Assembly: GCA_029052265.1 (NCBI GenBank) | Contig: JAIDJJ010000045.1 | Span: forward strand, 1 to 7,425 | Source: Muribaculaceae bacterium | Lineage (GTDB): Bacteria > Bacteroidota > Bacteroidia > Bacteroidales > Muribaculaceae | DNA: 7,425 nucleotides | Direction: 5' to 3' | Shown: one piece after another, positions 1-7,154 of the stretch | Layout of the letters: the number at the start of each line of letters is the position of its first letter | Numbering within the stretch: position 1 is the stretch's first letter | Notes under the pieces: generated by a model | The model's database searches: none | What the model saw: only the letters and a program-made list of their open reading frames with translations | What the model was told of the DNA's origin: nothing | Program-made: the position numbers and the translations under genes

Positions 1-35
1 TTTTTAAGTAATCTCACTAAAAATTTTTACTACCT

Positions 36-75
36 AAAAGGATAAAATTACAATTAATTGTAATTTTATCCTTTT
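36..75. terminator. Perfect 40-bp palindrome, likely bidirectional terminator
   Basis: Bases 36-55 are the exact reverse complement of bases 56-75, with no mismatch. The arms begin AAAAGG and end CCTTTT, and a fifth T follows at 76. As RNA it folds into a long A/U-rich hairpin with a U-rich 3' side on either strand, which suits a factor-independent terminator of a gene lying left of the window. A large dyad operator for the downstream lipoprotein gene is the alternative, since the palindrome ends only 71 bases before its start codon and just upstream of the candidate -33 box. Confidence 0.6.
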
Positions 76-78
76 TAC

Positions 79-109
79 TTTGTCTATATATCGTAGTTGT
101 CTAAACTTT
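79..109 (+). promoter_or_regulatory. Weak candidate promoter for the MACPF lipoprotein gene
   Basis: TTTG at 79-82 is followed after 19 bases by TAAACTTT at 102-109. The spacing fits the Bacteroidetes TTTG/TAnnTTTG promoter, but the -7 element matches only four of six fixed bases. Transcription would start near 114-118, giving an A/T-rich leader of about 30 bases. There is no Shine-Dalgarno-like motif before the ATG at 147, which is usual in this phylum. It was chosen mainly on position and spacing. Confidence 0.3.
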
Positions 110-146
110 TATTTTCCAAATTACGAATCTTTTAATTAAGACACTT

Positions 147-1562
147 ATGAGAACGCAATATCTATTTATGGCTTTTTCCATTTTTCTCCTGTCTTCATGC
201 GGAGACTCTCCTCATATAACGAACACCCATCCCATTCCTGGACCCGCGCCGGCTCCCGAAATTACAGATTATTATGTAAGCCCATCATGCTCAGACTGTA
301 AAACAGAAGTAAAAACAAATATTGGAAGTAGCTATCAGGATATCCTCGGACGAGGTTATGACATCACCGGCGATTACCTCTCGCCTTCATCATTAAGGAA
401 ACCGGTCGTGGACCTTGACAAACAGGACCAACTCGGTCTCCTGACATTGTTCAATGCTCCGGCGTCAAGCATGGGACAAGTCATTTCCGGGAAAAATCCT
501 ACAGATTTTTTATCCGCTCTCATGGCAGACGCAGGCATCGGACCAAATATCGCAGGTGGTGAAACATGTTTCAACGCAACCTTGAACACTCTTTCCACCA
601 ATGCCACTTACGTCCTGACAAACAACTGGGTGCGTTCTGAAATCGCAAGACTACATACCACACAGTATTATATTTCCAGAACCCTTTCCGATGAATTTAT
701 AGCCGACACCGCCACTCTTAAACCTAAAGCGCTCGTTGAAAAATATGGCACCCATTTTCTGGCAAGCGCTTCACTCGGCATCTCTGTCCGCACACTCTAC
801 GGTGCATATGTGGATGCCTCTTCTACGGAAAAAGAATCGCTCGCATACAAAGGATGCCTTTTTGCAGAACAATCATTGATCGGCAAACTGGGTCCGGATC
901 TATCTCTCACTCTTGCCGGAATCAACAATTATGGAGCCACTCTCACCAAAACATTCTCCGGAGGAGATGTAAATCTCGTGGAATATGATCCGGAGACAGG
1001 GAAATTGGGCGACACCTCATCCTGGCAAAGTTCTATGGATCATGACAATCTTGCACTTATCTCTCTTTCTGACGGAGACCTCCTCCCCATCTCTTATGCG
1101 ATAAAAGACACCGGGTTGAAATTTCAGGTAGATATCGCGATTTCCAACTATATCAAAGAGAGTAAAATCAAGGCGGAAGCCACTGTGCCGTTGCTTCAGA
1201 ACTGTAATGGATATATCTACCGTTATGTGACAAGTTATGAAGAATCAATGCAACTTGCAGATAAAGGGGGACTGAAATTTTACGGAGTGCTGGGCAGCCT
1301 TTACCGCAACAGCACCGCAGGTGCCATACCTTTATATTCCCACGTATATACCGACGGCAGCCAGATTCTTTCACTTATACAACCCACTCTCGATTGGGAA
1401 TGCATAGGATATGTGATGAAAGAGCGTTCAGACAGCACAGTATCACTCTATGAAATAAGCGACGGCACACGCTTCGCATACACGATAGAAGCCGCCAACA
1501 GTTATGGCCCCCACAATGAATGGCATCCCACCGGAGTTGTATTCTACCTCCTGCGCCCATAA
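147..1562 (+). CDS. MACPF-domain lipoprotein (predicted pore-forming protein)
   Basis: This 471-residue protein begins with a lipoprotein signal peptide: a short basic start, a hydrophobic stretch at about residues 5-15, and lipobox Leu-Ser-Ser-Cys with the lipidated cysteine at 18. A Pro/Ala-rich linker (29-38) follows. The MACPF signature is at 200-211 (YGTHFLASASLG); the family normally has Gly-Gly at its end, but here the second Gly is Ile. A Ser-Gly-Gly-Asp turn at 271-274 is also typical of the fold. Residues from about 350 to 471 form a separate C-terminal part rich in Tyr, Gly and Ser (IPLYSHVYTDG, then GYVMKE, ending GVVFYLLRP), possibly a binding module resembling DUF5648-type repeats. 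Bacteroidales MACPF proteins include secreted antibacterial toxins (the BSAP group), but others have no known role, so the target is unknown. The residues after Cys18 (GDSPH) are not the acidic surface-export signal common in Bacteroides lipoproteins. It is monocistronic in this window and convergent with thrC. Confidence 0.88.
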   Translation: MRTQYLFMAFSIFLLSSCGDSPHITNTHPIPGPAPAPEITDYYVSPSCSDCKTEVKTNIGSSYQDILGRGYDITGDYLSPSSLRKPVVDLDKQDQLGLLTLFNAPASSMGQVISGKNPTDFLSALMADAGIGPNIAGGETCFNATLNTLSTNATYVLTNNWVRSEIARLHTTQYYISRTLSDEFIADTATLKPKALVEKYGTHFLASASLGISVRTLYGAYVDASSTEKESLAYKGCLFAEQSLIGKLGPDLSLTLAGINNYGATLTKTFSGGDVNLVEYDPETGKLGDTSSWQSSMDHDNLALISLSDGDLLPISYAIKDTGLKFQVDIAISNYIKESKIKAEATVPLLQNCNGYIYRYVTSYEESMQLADKGGLKFYGVLGSLYRNSTAGAIPLYSHVYTDGSQILSLIQPTLDWECIGYVMKERSDSTVSLYEISDGTRFAYTIEAANSYGPHNEWHPTGVVFYLLRP

Positions 1563-1586
1563 TGCCACGTCATAATTGACAAAAAC

Positions 1587-1628
1587 ATAGCCGGGACATG
1601 CATGAAAACATATGCATGTCCCGGCTAT
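1587..1628. terminator. Shared bidirectional terminator between the MACPF gene and thrC
   Basis: Arms at 1587-1603 and 1612-1628 are perfect 17-bp inverted repeats with a GC-rich core (GCCGGGAC) and an 8-base loop. On the plus strand the hairpin is followed by TTATTTATT, and on the minus strand by TGTTTTTGTC, so it can stop transcripts from both sides. It lies 25 bases after the lipoprotein stop codon and 35 bases after the thrC stop codon. Confidence 0.9.
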
Positions 1629-1648
1629 TTATTATAAATCAGGAAAGC

Positions 1649-1660
1649 GTCCCGGCTATT
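1649..1660. repeat. Extra copy of a terminator arm (12-base direct repeat)
   Basis: GTCCCGGCTATT at 1649-1660 exactly repeats bases 1618-1629, which form most of the right arm of the neighbouring terminator. Either copy can pair with the left arm at 1587-1603. It lies just after the thrC stop codon in the thrC direction. It could be a leftover from a small local duplication, or it could allow an alternative hairpin in the transcript. Confidence 0.6.
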
Positions 1661-1663
1661 CTG

Positions 1664-2968
1664 TCAGCAGGACAGTAGAAAAGTCTTGAATGCGTCAAAA
1701 TCCGCAGGAAGAGATACGGTCTGCTTTTTCCCGCTCATGAAAGCCGCCAGACGCTGAGGGATATCCAGTTTTTTGCCTGTGATCCTTTCAACAGTTTCTT
1801 TGAATTTAGCCGGGTGCGCAGTCTCTAAAAATATACCGGTTTCCCCGCACTTCAACTGTTCTTCAAGTGCCCTGTATGCCACTGCTCCATGAGGATCAAG
1901 CACATATCCGGTCTCTTCCAAAGCATTTTTCATTGTCTCCCCTATCTCCGCGTCAGAATAAGTGCAACCGCTTATTTCCGCATATATGGCTCCGTGGTCA
2001 TGGCTGTATAGATCGAGCACTCGCGCAAAATTGCTCGGATCTCCCACATCCATCGCATTTGCTATAGTCTGTATCGAAGCACACGGAATATATTCCCCGC
2101 TGCACAGATATCTGTAGAAAATATCATTGGCGTTGTTTGCCGCAATGAAACGTTTTATAGGGAGCCCCATACGCTTGGCTATCAGCCCGGCAGTAATATT
2201 GCCGAAATTACCGCTCGGCACACACATGACGATGTTTTCAGGATCTGTACCTGACGCCACAGCCTGTGCCCATGCATAAAAATAATAGAACATCTGAGGC
2301 AGGAATCTTGCCACATTGATAGAATTGGCAGAAGTCAGCATCATCGATTCATTAAGCTCTTTATCGAGAAAAGCCTGCTTCACAAGATTCTGACAATCGT
2401 CAAAAGCACCCTCTATCTCCAGTGCCGTTATGTTTTTACCGAGAGTGGTGAACTGCACCTCCTGAATCGGGCTGACCTTCCCTTTCGGATATAGCACAAA
2501 CACTCTGACACCTTCCACTCCGAGAAAGCCGTTAGCCACAGCACTCCCGGTATCTCCTGAGGTAGCCACAAGCACATTGACCATACGGTCTTTATTGCCG
2601 CGGTTGAAGTAACCCAACAGACGCGCCATGAACCTTGCGCCTACGTCTTTAAAAGCAAGAGTCGGTCCATGAAAAAGTTCGAGAGAATATACTCCATCTT
2701 TAACCTTTACAAGAGGAATCGGAAAATTCATGGCGTCTACGGTAAGCGCTTTCAGTGCCTCAGAATCCACATCCTCGCCAAAAAGCGCCTCCGCTATCTC
2801 CGATGCCATCTCAGGAAGGCTCATTGACGGAAGCCTGTCGAAGAAGTCATGCGGAAGCGAGGGAATTCGTTCCGGCATATATAATCCCCGGTCGGGGGCA
2901 AGACCTTTCACCACTGCCTCTTCAAGAGAGACTTCGGGCGCTTTGCCCGTTGTACTGCGATATTTCAT
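1664..2968 (-). CDS. thrC: Threonine synthase
   Basis: ThrC converts O-phospho-L-homoserine to L-threonine with pyridoxal phosphate in the cytoplasm, the last step of threonine synthesis. The 434-residue length fits the longer E. coli-type family. The N-terminal segment MKYRSTTGKAPEVSLEEAV is typical. The cofactor lysine is Lys107 in HGPTLAFKDVG (100-110). The substrate and phosphate loops ATSGDTGSA (135-143) and PSGNFGN (251-257) are intact, as is ANAMDVGDPSN (303-313). The ATG lies in an ATGA overlap with the stop codon of the upstream kinase-like gene, which points to translational coupling and to transcription as the last gene of the operon. A strong hairpin terminator follows 35 bases after the stop codon. 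No truncation or missing catalytic residue is visible. Confidence 0.97.
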   Translation of the reverse strand: MKYRSTTGKAPEVSLEEAVVKGLAPDRGLYMPERIPSLPHDFFDRLPSMSLPEMASEIAEALFGEDVDSEALKALTVDAMNFPIPLVKVKDGVYSLELFHGPTLAFKDVGARFMARLLGYFNRGNKDRMVNVLVATSGDTGSAVANGFLGVEGVRVFVLYPKGKVSPIQEVQFTTLGKNITALEIEGAFDDCQNLVKQAFLDKELNESMMLTSANSINVARFLPQMFYYFYAWAQAVASGTDPENIVMCVPSGNFGNITAGLIAKRMGLPIKRFIAANNANDIFYRYLCSGEYIPCASIQTIANAMDVGDPSNFARVLDLYSHDHGAIYAEISGCTYSDAEIGETMKNALEETGYVLDPHGAVAYRALEEQLKCGETGIFLETAHPAKFKETVERITGKKLDIPQRLAAFMSGKKQTVSLPADFDAFKTFLLSC

Positions 2969-4179
2969 TTCTTTAGAAATTCTTTTATAAATTCATCATT
3001 CCTGAGAAGTCCGTAAGCCCCTTTCAAGGCATCTTTTTCAGAATATTTATCCACACTGTCGGGCTCGACATCGCTGCGCATGATCACGAAAGGCACCGGA
3101 TCCGAACTATGAGTGCGGATATTGCAGGGGGTGGGATGGTCAGGCAATAATGCCACACCCACTTCTTCTTTAAAATCTTTCAACGCATTTAGGAGCTGCC
3201 GCACCACCCTGTGATCAAGGTTCTCGATCGTTTTTTTCTTCAACAACGCATCCCCTTCATGCCCCGCCTCATCGCTTGCTTCAATGTGCAGGAATACAAA
3301 ATCCGCACCGTTTCGCAGTGCGTCAAGAGCAGCCTCCAGTTTCCCTTCATAATTGGTGTCGTACAGACCTGTCGCACCTTCTACCAGAATAGGCTTCAGC
3401 CCGGCATACACACCTATGCCCATAATGAGATCCACAGCTGAGATCACATACCCTTCCCTGACACCAAACAGCTCTCCCATAGACTTCATAGCCGGCTTAT
3501 AACCCGGACTCCACGGCCATATACTGTTGGCAGGATCCTTCCCTTCTGCAATCCTTTTGAGATTTACGGGATGATTGGCAAGCACCTTCTGAGAACGCAT
3601 TATCAGACTGTTGATGTAATCGGCAGTAGGCTGCGCTTCGGGTGTGTCGGCACGCACCATCTCTTCAGATGCGGGATGTCCGGGCACATCATGCGGGGGG
3701 GTGCATGAAATCCGTTTGTCCCCCTGTTTTATCTTCAGCAGATGCCGATAGCTTACCCCCGGGAAAAACTCCGCCCTCCCGTCTCCAAGCGTATCATTAA
3801 GAGTCTTGATAAGTTCAGCCGCCTCCTTGCCGGAGATATGTCCGGCAGAATGGTTCTTTATCGTGCCATCCTGCGCGATGCAGATGAGATTACAACGCAT
3901 CGCCATCTCATCGGGAGCAATGTCGATACCCATACTTGCCGCCTCAAGCGTTCCTCTTCCCTCAAACACCTCGGAAAGATTGTATCCCAAAAGCGACAGA
4001 TGAGCGATCTCACTTCCCGGAGCAAACCCGCATGGCACTGTTGCAAGCAAACCGTTCCTGCCCCTGCGTGCCAATTCATCAAGTGCAGGAGTATCGGCAG
4101 CCTCAAGAGGAGTCAGTCCTCCCAGTTCACGGCATGGCTCATCTGCCATGCCGTCACCTAATATAATGATATGTTTCAT
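2965..4179 (-). CDS. apgM: ApgM-family protein, likely homoserine kinase of the operon
   Basis: The 404-residue protein belongs to the cofactor-independent phosphoglycerate mutase group of the alkaline phosphatase superfamily (archaeal ApgM type). Metal-site and nucleophile motifs are intact: GDGMADEP with Asp9, GSEIAHLSLLGY with Ser56, HIEASDEAGH with His298, Asp303 and His307, PDH with Asp347-His348, and His357. By homology alone it would be a glycolytic mutase. It lies exactly between thrA and thrC, and the window has no GHMP-type thrB, so the inferred role is phosphorylation of homoserine. This gene arrangement recurs in Bacteroidetes, where the family has been assigned as an alternative homoserine kinase. 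I chose the ATG at 4179 because MKHIIILGDGMADEP is the usual family start; an upstream in-frame ATG at 4224 would add 15 residues unlike the family. The stop codon overlaps the thrC start by four bases. It follows thrA after 84 bases with no terminator visible. Confidence 0.9.
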   Translation of the reverse strand: MKHIIILGDGMADEPCRELGGLTPLEAADTPALDELARRGRNGLLATVPCGFAPGSEIAHLSLLGYNLSEVFEGRGTLEAASMGIDIAPDEMAMRCNLICIAQDGTIKNHSAGHISGKEAAELIKTLNDTLGDGRAEFFPGVSYRHLLKIKQGDKRISCTPPHDVPGHPASEEMVRADTPEAQPTADYINSLIMRSQKVLANHPVNLKRIAEGKDPANSIWPWSPGYKPAMKSMGELFGVREGYVISAVDLIMGIGVYAGLKPILVEGATGLYDTNYEGKLEAALDALRNGADFVFLHIEASDEAGHEGDALLKKKTIENLDHRVVRQLLNALKDFKEEVGVALLPDHPTPCNIRTHSSDPVPFVIMRSDVEPDSVDKYSEKDALKGAYGLLRNDEFIKEFLKK

Positions 4180-4263
4180 CTTCCATTCAAACACATGAAT
4201 ACTCATGCAGGAATCTCCATGCACAAGTTATTACTGCCTTGTAAATTTAAAAATCGGCTCCTG

Positions 4264-6708
4264 TCAGCGTATATTGGCTATACTGATTATGTCGGCAAAC
4301 ACTCCCGCTGCGGTAACCTCGGCTCCCGCTCCATAACCTTTTATAACCATCGGATATTCCATGTAGCGGTCAGTGGTCAACAATATCACATTGTTACTTC
4401 CTTCAAGATTATAGAAAGGATGTGACGCACCAACACGACGAAGTCCGACACTCAGCTTCCCGTTGTCAAACGATGCCACAAACCGGAAATGCTCATTAGC
4501 GATCTCCGCCTCAGAACGTTTCTTTTCAAATTCTGCATCAAGAGATTTTATTTTGGCGATAAAATCTTCCGGTGAGCCTTCAAACATGTTTTCCGGGATA
4601 AACAGATTTTTCTCCACATCTTCCTGACTCACCTCATAACCGGCCTCTCTGGCGAGAATGACAAGCTTTCTTATCACGTCCTTGCCCGACAGGTCTATAC
4701 GTGGGTCCGGCTCGGTATAGCCTTCCTCTTTTGCCATCTCTATGGCTTTGCTAAGCGGCACGTCTGCTGCAAGGACATTGAATATATAATTGAGTGTGCC
4801 TGAAACCACAGCCTCTATCTTCAGAATCTTGTCGCCTGAATTTATAAGCGAGTTTATTGTATTGATGATCGGAAGCCCTGCCCCCACATTGGTCTCAAAA
4901 AGATATTTCACATCTTTACGCCGTGCTATCTCTTTGAGTTCAATATATTCAGAATAATCGGATGATGCAGCTATCTTGTTTGCGGCAACCACACTTACGT
5001 TATGGGAAAGCAAGTCATTGTATAGCGATGCGATCTCATGAGATGCCGTGCAATCCACAAAAACGGAATTGAATATATTCATTTTAAGCACCTCGTCACG
5101 AATCATGCCGGCACTGGCGTCTTTTCCCTCCCTTTCCAGAAGAGTACGGAAATCGGATAGGTCAAGCCCGTCGCGGTCGAATACAGCCTTCTTGCTGGAG
5201 GCTATGCCGACCACATTTATGCGGAGATTTTTCTCTTTCAGAAGTTTTTCCTGCTGGCGTGATATCTGATAAAGCAGACTGCTACCTACGTTACCGACCC
5301 CCACAAGGAAAAGATTAAGCACCTGACATTCCGACAGGAAAAACGAATCGTGAATCACATTCAACGCCTTGCGCAAGCTCTTACGCTCTATGACGAAAGA
5401 TATATTTGTCTCTGACGCACCTTGTGCACAGGCTATCACATTGATACCGTTTCTTCCGACTGTATTGAAAAGCTTCCCGGCAAGACCTGTGGTATGCTTC
5501 ATGTTCTCCCCCACGACTGCCACAGTGGCAAGATCGCGTTCTGCAATGATGTCATTAAACATTCCGGAAGCAAGCTCCGAGGCAAATTCCGCCTTCAATG
5601 TGCGCACGGCAAGATCAGCATCGGCATTCCTGACCGCTATGGTGGTATTGTTCTCGCTGGCAGCCTGCGACACAAGGAACACACTCACACCTTTCGCAGT
5701 CAAAGCATTGAATATCCGCGAATTTACACCTATCACTCCCACCATACACAGACTGGTAATAGTCACAAGGCATGTATCATTGATTGAAGATATCCCTTTG
5801 ATAGCCTTGTCTCCGGCTTTTTTATCAGGGACGTCGCGGCTGATAAGTGTACATGGAGCAGTAGGATTGAACGTATTTTTTACTAATATTGGTATGTTCT
5901 TATGATAGACGGGATAAATAGTGGGTGGGTAAATCACCTTCGCTCCGAAGTTACAAAGCTCCATTGCTTCAGTATACGTCAGTTTGTCTATGACATATGC
6001 AGTGTCAATCACTTTCGGATCTGCCGTCATGAACCCGTCAACATCTGTCCATATCTCAAGCATATCCGCATCCAGAGCAGCCGCCATGATGGCGGCAGTA
6101 TAGTCACTGCCTCCTCTGCCAAGATTTGTCACCTCACCCCTGGCATCCGTGGCAAGAAATCCTCCCATTACAGCCGTTTCCCATTCATAGCTGCACACTT
6201 TCTCATCAATCAGACGGTTAGTCAATTCAGGGTCAAGCACCTGTGCGCCATGAGGGGCATCCATTGTGCGAATAAAAGTGCGGGAGTCAAAATAGGTTGC
6301 ACCTTTTATAATATTGGCAACGATCACACTTGAAAGCCTTTCTCCATAACTTACAATTATGTCAAGCGCACGTGGAGAAAGGTCATGAAGCAACATGACT
6401 CCCTTATATATGTTGCCGAGCTCGTCAAGCATCATCTTCACCATAGCCATAGTGGCATCCCTTCTCGATTCCGGCACGACACCGTCAATGACAGCGATAT
6501 GCCTCTCTACAATACGGGCATATGCATCAAGATACGAAATGTCGTCAGCCACGGCAAGTCTGGCGGTAGATATAAGAAGATCTGTTATTCCTCCTAAAGC
6601 AGAAACCACCACAACTTTCTTTCCTGAAGTTTCCTCCACGATCTTCTTTACATTGGTAAGACTTTTTACAGTGCCGACAGATGTGCCGCCAAACTTTAAA
6701 ACTTTCAT
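4264..6708 (-). CDS. thrA: Bifunctional aspartokinase / homoserine dehydrogenase
   Basis: This 814-residue fusion catalyses the first and third steps of the aspartate pathway: aspartate to aspartyl phosphate, and aspartate semialdehyde to homoserine. The aspartokinase domain (about 1-295) has KFGGTS (5-10), GRGGSD (197-202) and TDVDGFMTADP (221-231). Two ACT-type regulatory domains follow at about 310-455, with VSQAASENN (346-354) and a second NISFVI strand (435-440), so feedback control by threonine is likely. The homoserine dehydrogenase part has the nucleotide-binding GVGNVG (470-475), AANK with Lys578, and GYTEPDPRIDLSGKDVIRK with Glu666, Asp677 and Lys681. These match the catalytic Lys, Glu, Asp and Lys of the family. 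The C-terminal KGYGAGAEVTAAGVFADI is intact. It is the first gene of the thrA-apgM-thrC operon, with two promoter-like elements upstream. Confidence 0.98.
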   Translation of the reverse strand: MKVLKFGGTSVGTVKSLTNVKKIVEETSGKKVVVVSALGGITDLLISTARLAVADDISYLDAYARIVERHIAVIDGVVPESRRDATMAMVKMMLDELGNIYKGVMLLHDLSPRALDIIVSYGERLSSVIVANIIKGATYFDSRTFIRTMDAPHGAQVLDPELTNRLIDEKVCSYEWETAVMGGFLATDARGEVTNLGRGGSDYTAAIMAAALDADMLEIWTDVDGFMTADPKVIDTAYVIDKLTYTEAMELCNFGAKVIYPPTIYPVYHKNIPILVKNTFNPTAPCTLISRDVPDKKAGDKAIKGISSINDTCLVTITSLCMVGVIGVNSRIFNALTAKGVSVFLVSQAASENNTTIAVRNADADLAVRTLKAEFASELASGMFNDIIAERDLATVAVVGENMKHTTGLAGKLFNTVGRNGINVIACAQGASETNISFVIERKSLRKALNVIHDSFFLSECQVLNLFLVGVGNVGSSLLYQISRQQEKLLKEKNLRINVVGIASSKKAVFDRDGLDLSDFRTLLEREGKDASAGMIRDEVLKMNIFNSVFVDCTASHEIASLYNDLLSHNVSVVAANKIAASSDYSEYIELKEIARRKDVKYLFETNVGAGLPIINTINSLINSGDKILKIEAVVSGTLNYIFNVLAADVPLSKAIEMAKEEGYTEPDPRIDLSGKDVIRKLVILAREAGYEVSQEDVEKNLFIPENMFEGSPEDFIAKIKSLDAEFEKKRSEAEIANEHFRFVASFDNGKLSVGLRRVGASHPFYNLEGSNNVILLTTDRYMEYPMVIKGYGAGAEVTAAGVFADIISIANIR

Positions 6709-6720
6709 GTTTTACAAAAT

Positions 6721-6829
6721 TAAAAATCCACGGACCGGAATATATGAATATCCGCCACAAGTATGGCGTACCAACTTTTCCGTATCCCGAATAATAATTA
6801 TAATAACCTGAACGGTAGATAAATTTAGT
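6721..6829 (-). promoter_or_regulatory. thrA leader with an isoleucine-codon run and overlapping hairpins
   Basis: Between the nearer promoter and the thrA start, one frame reads Val followed by five Ile codons (6804-6790), then Arg-Asp-Thr, and continues to a TAA six bases before the thrA ATG. No ATG, GTG or TTG opens this frame after its upstream stop at 6840-6838, so a classical leader peptide cannot be claimed. Downstream, CGCCA/TGGCG (6768-6753) forms a hairpin that competes by two bases with CGGATAT/ATATTCCG (6754-6736). A T-run at 6726-6722 follows. The arrangement resembles a threonine/isoleucine attenuator, but the support is partial. Confidence 0.35.
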
Positions 6830-6832
6830 CGC

Positions 6833-6863
6833 CAAATTTAGCAAATTAAATCCAAACGGCAAA
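6833..6863 (-). promoter_or_regulatory. Predicted thrA promoter (proximal)
   Basis: On the minus strand TTTG at 6863-6860 is followed by exactly 19 bases and TAAATTTG at 6840-6833. All fixed positions of the Bacteroidetes sigma consensus are present. Transcription would begin near 6829-6826, leaving a leader of about 120 bases before the thrA ATG at 6708. Confidence 0.65.
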
Positions 6864-6907
6864 AGATATGGAACATTATACGTAAAATATTCATCTATTT
6901 AGCCATA

Positions 6908-6942
6908 AAATGCCATCAAACGTAACCACTCCGGAGGCATTT
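6908..6942. repeat. Operator-like inverted repeat across the distal thrA promoter
   Basis: AAATGCC at 6908-6914 and GGCATTT at 6936-6942 are perfect 7-bp inverted repeats separated by 21 bases. One arm lies in the promoter spacer and the other covers the expected transcription start, so they flank the TACGTTTG box. This placement would suit a repressor site. A chance repeat is possible. Confidence 0.3.
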
Positions 6943-6947
6943 GCAAA
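6917..6947 (-). promoter_or_regulatory. Predicted thrA promoter (distal)
   Basis: TTTG at 6947-6944, a 19-base spacer and TACGTTTG at 6924-6917 again give a full Bacteroidetes consensus match on the minus strand. Transcription would start near 6912-6910, just beyond the terminator-like end of the riboswitch transcript. Together with the proximal element it suggests two starts for the threonine operon. Confidence 0.5.
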
Positions 6948-6970
6948 CAATTTGAATAGAAAACTGTTCC

Positions 6971-7141
6971 AAAATAAAACAAAGGCTTGGAGGATAATCA
7001 GGCGAGCATGACATGGAGATTACATTTTGAGAGCCGTTCCGCCGCTTTGTCGCATTCCCTGCGCCTACACTGCACATCTATATCATTATTCCGGGTTCTC
7101 CGTACGTCATGAACTCGTTCCGACTTGTCCTCGCAAGCCTT
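6971..7141 (-). ncRNA. Structured RNA tail after the riboswitch, ending in a terminator-like stem
   Basis: The two ends of this stretch pair through nested helices, all in register. AAGGCTTG (7141-7134) pairs with CAAGCCTT (6989-6982), GAGG (7132-7129) with CCTC (6993-6990), GG and CGAG (7121-7114) with CTCGCC (7006-7001), CATGAC (7111-7106) with GTCATG (7012-7007), and GGAGA (7101-7097) with TCTCC (7019-7015). That is about 29 base pairs broken by a seven-by-seven internal loop and small bulges. A small CGCA/TGCG hairpin sits inside (7063-7051). The 3' side runs directly into TTGTTTTATTTT (6982-6971). No credible reading frame fits. It may be a small RNA or an unusually large expression platform. 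I do not recognise a known RNA family. Confidence 0.5.
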
Positions 7142-7154
7142 CGAACAGACAAAA

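Noticed and set aside
4180..4224. Fifteen-residue N-terminal extension of the ApgM-like protein
   Set aside because: The family begins at MKHIIILGDG; the extension is unlike it and needs a less likely start.
5369..5905. 178-codon plus-strand frame
   Set aside because: It is antisense to the conserved ACT and kinase region of thrA and has no domain of its own.
6714..6721. TAATTTTG immediately before thrA as a -7 box
   Set aside because: No TTTG lies 19-21 bases upstream, and a start there would leave almost no leader.
6545..6862. 105-codon minus-strand frame overlapping the start of thrA
   Set aside because: It runs out of frame into a clearly real thrA start, begins inside a promoter element and has low-complexity Tyr-rich sequence.
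6838..6894. 18-codon minus-strand frame with four Ile codons, considered as a thr leader peptide
   Set aside because: The Ile codons are scattered, there are no Thr codons, and no terminator hairpin directly follows; it also overlaps the proximal promoter.
6899..6940. 13-codon frame MPPEWLRLMAFYG on the minus strand
   Set aside because: It lies over the distal promoter and the expected transcription start, so it would not be carried on that transcript.
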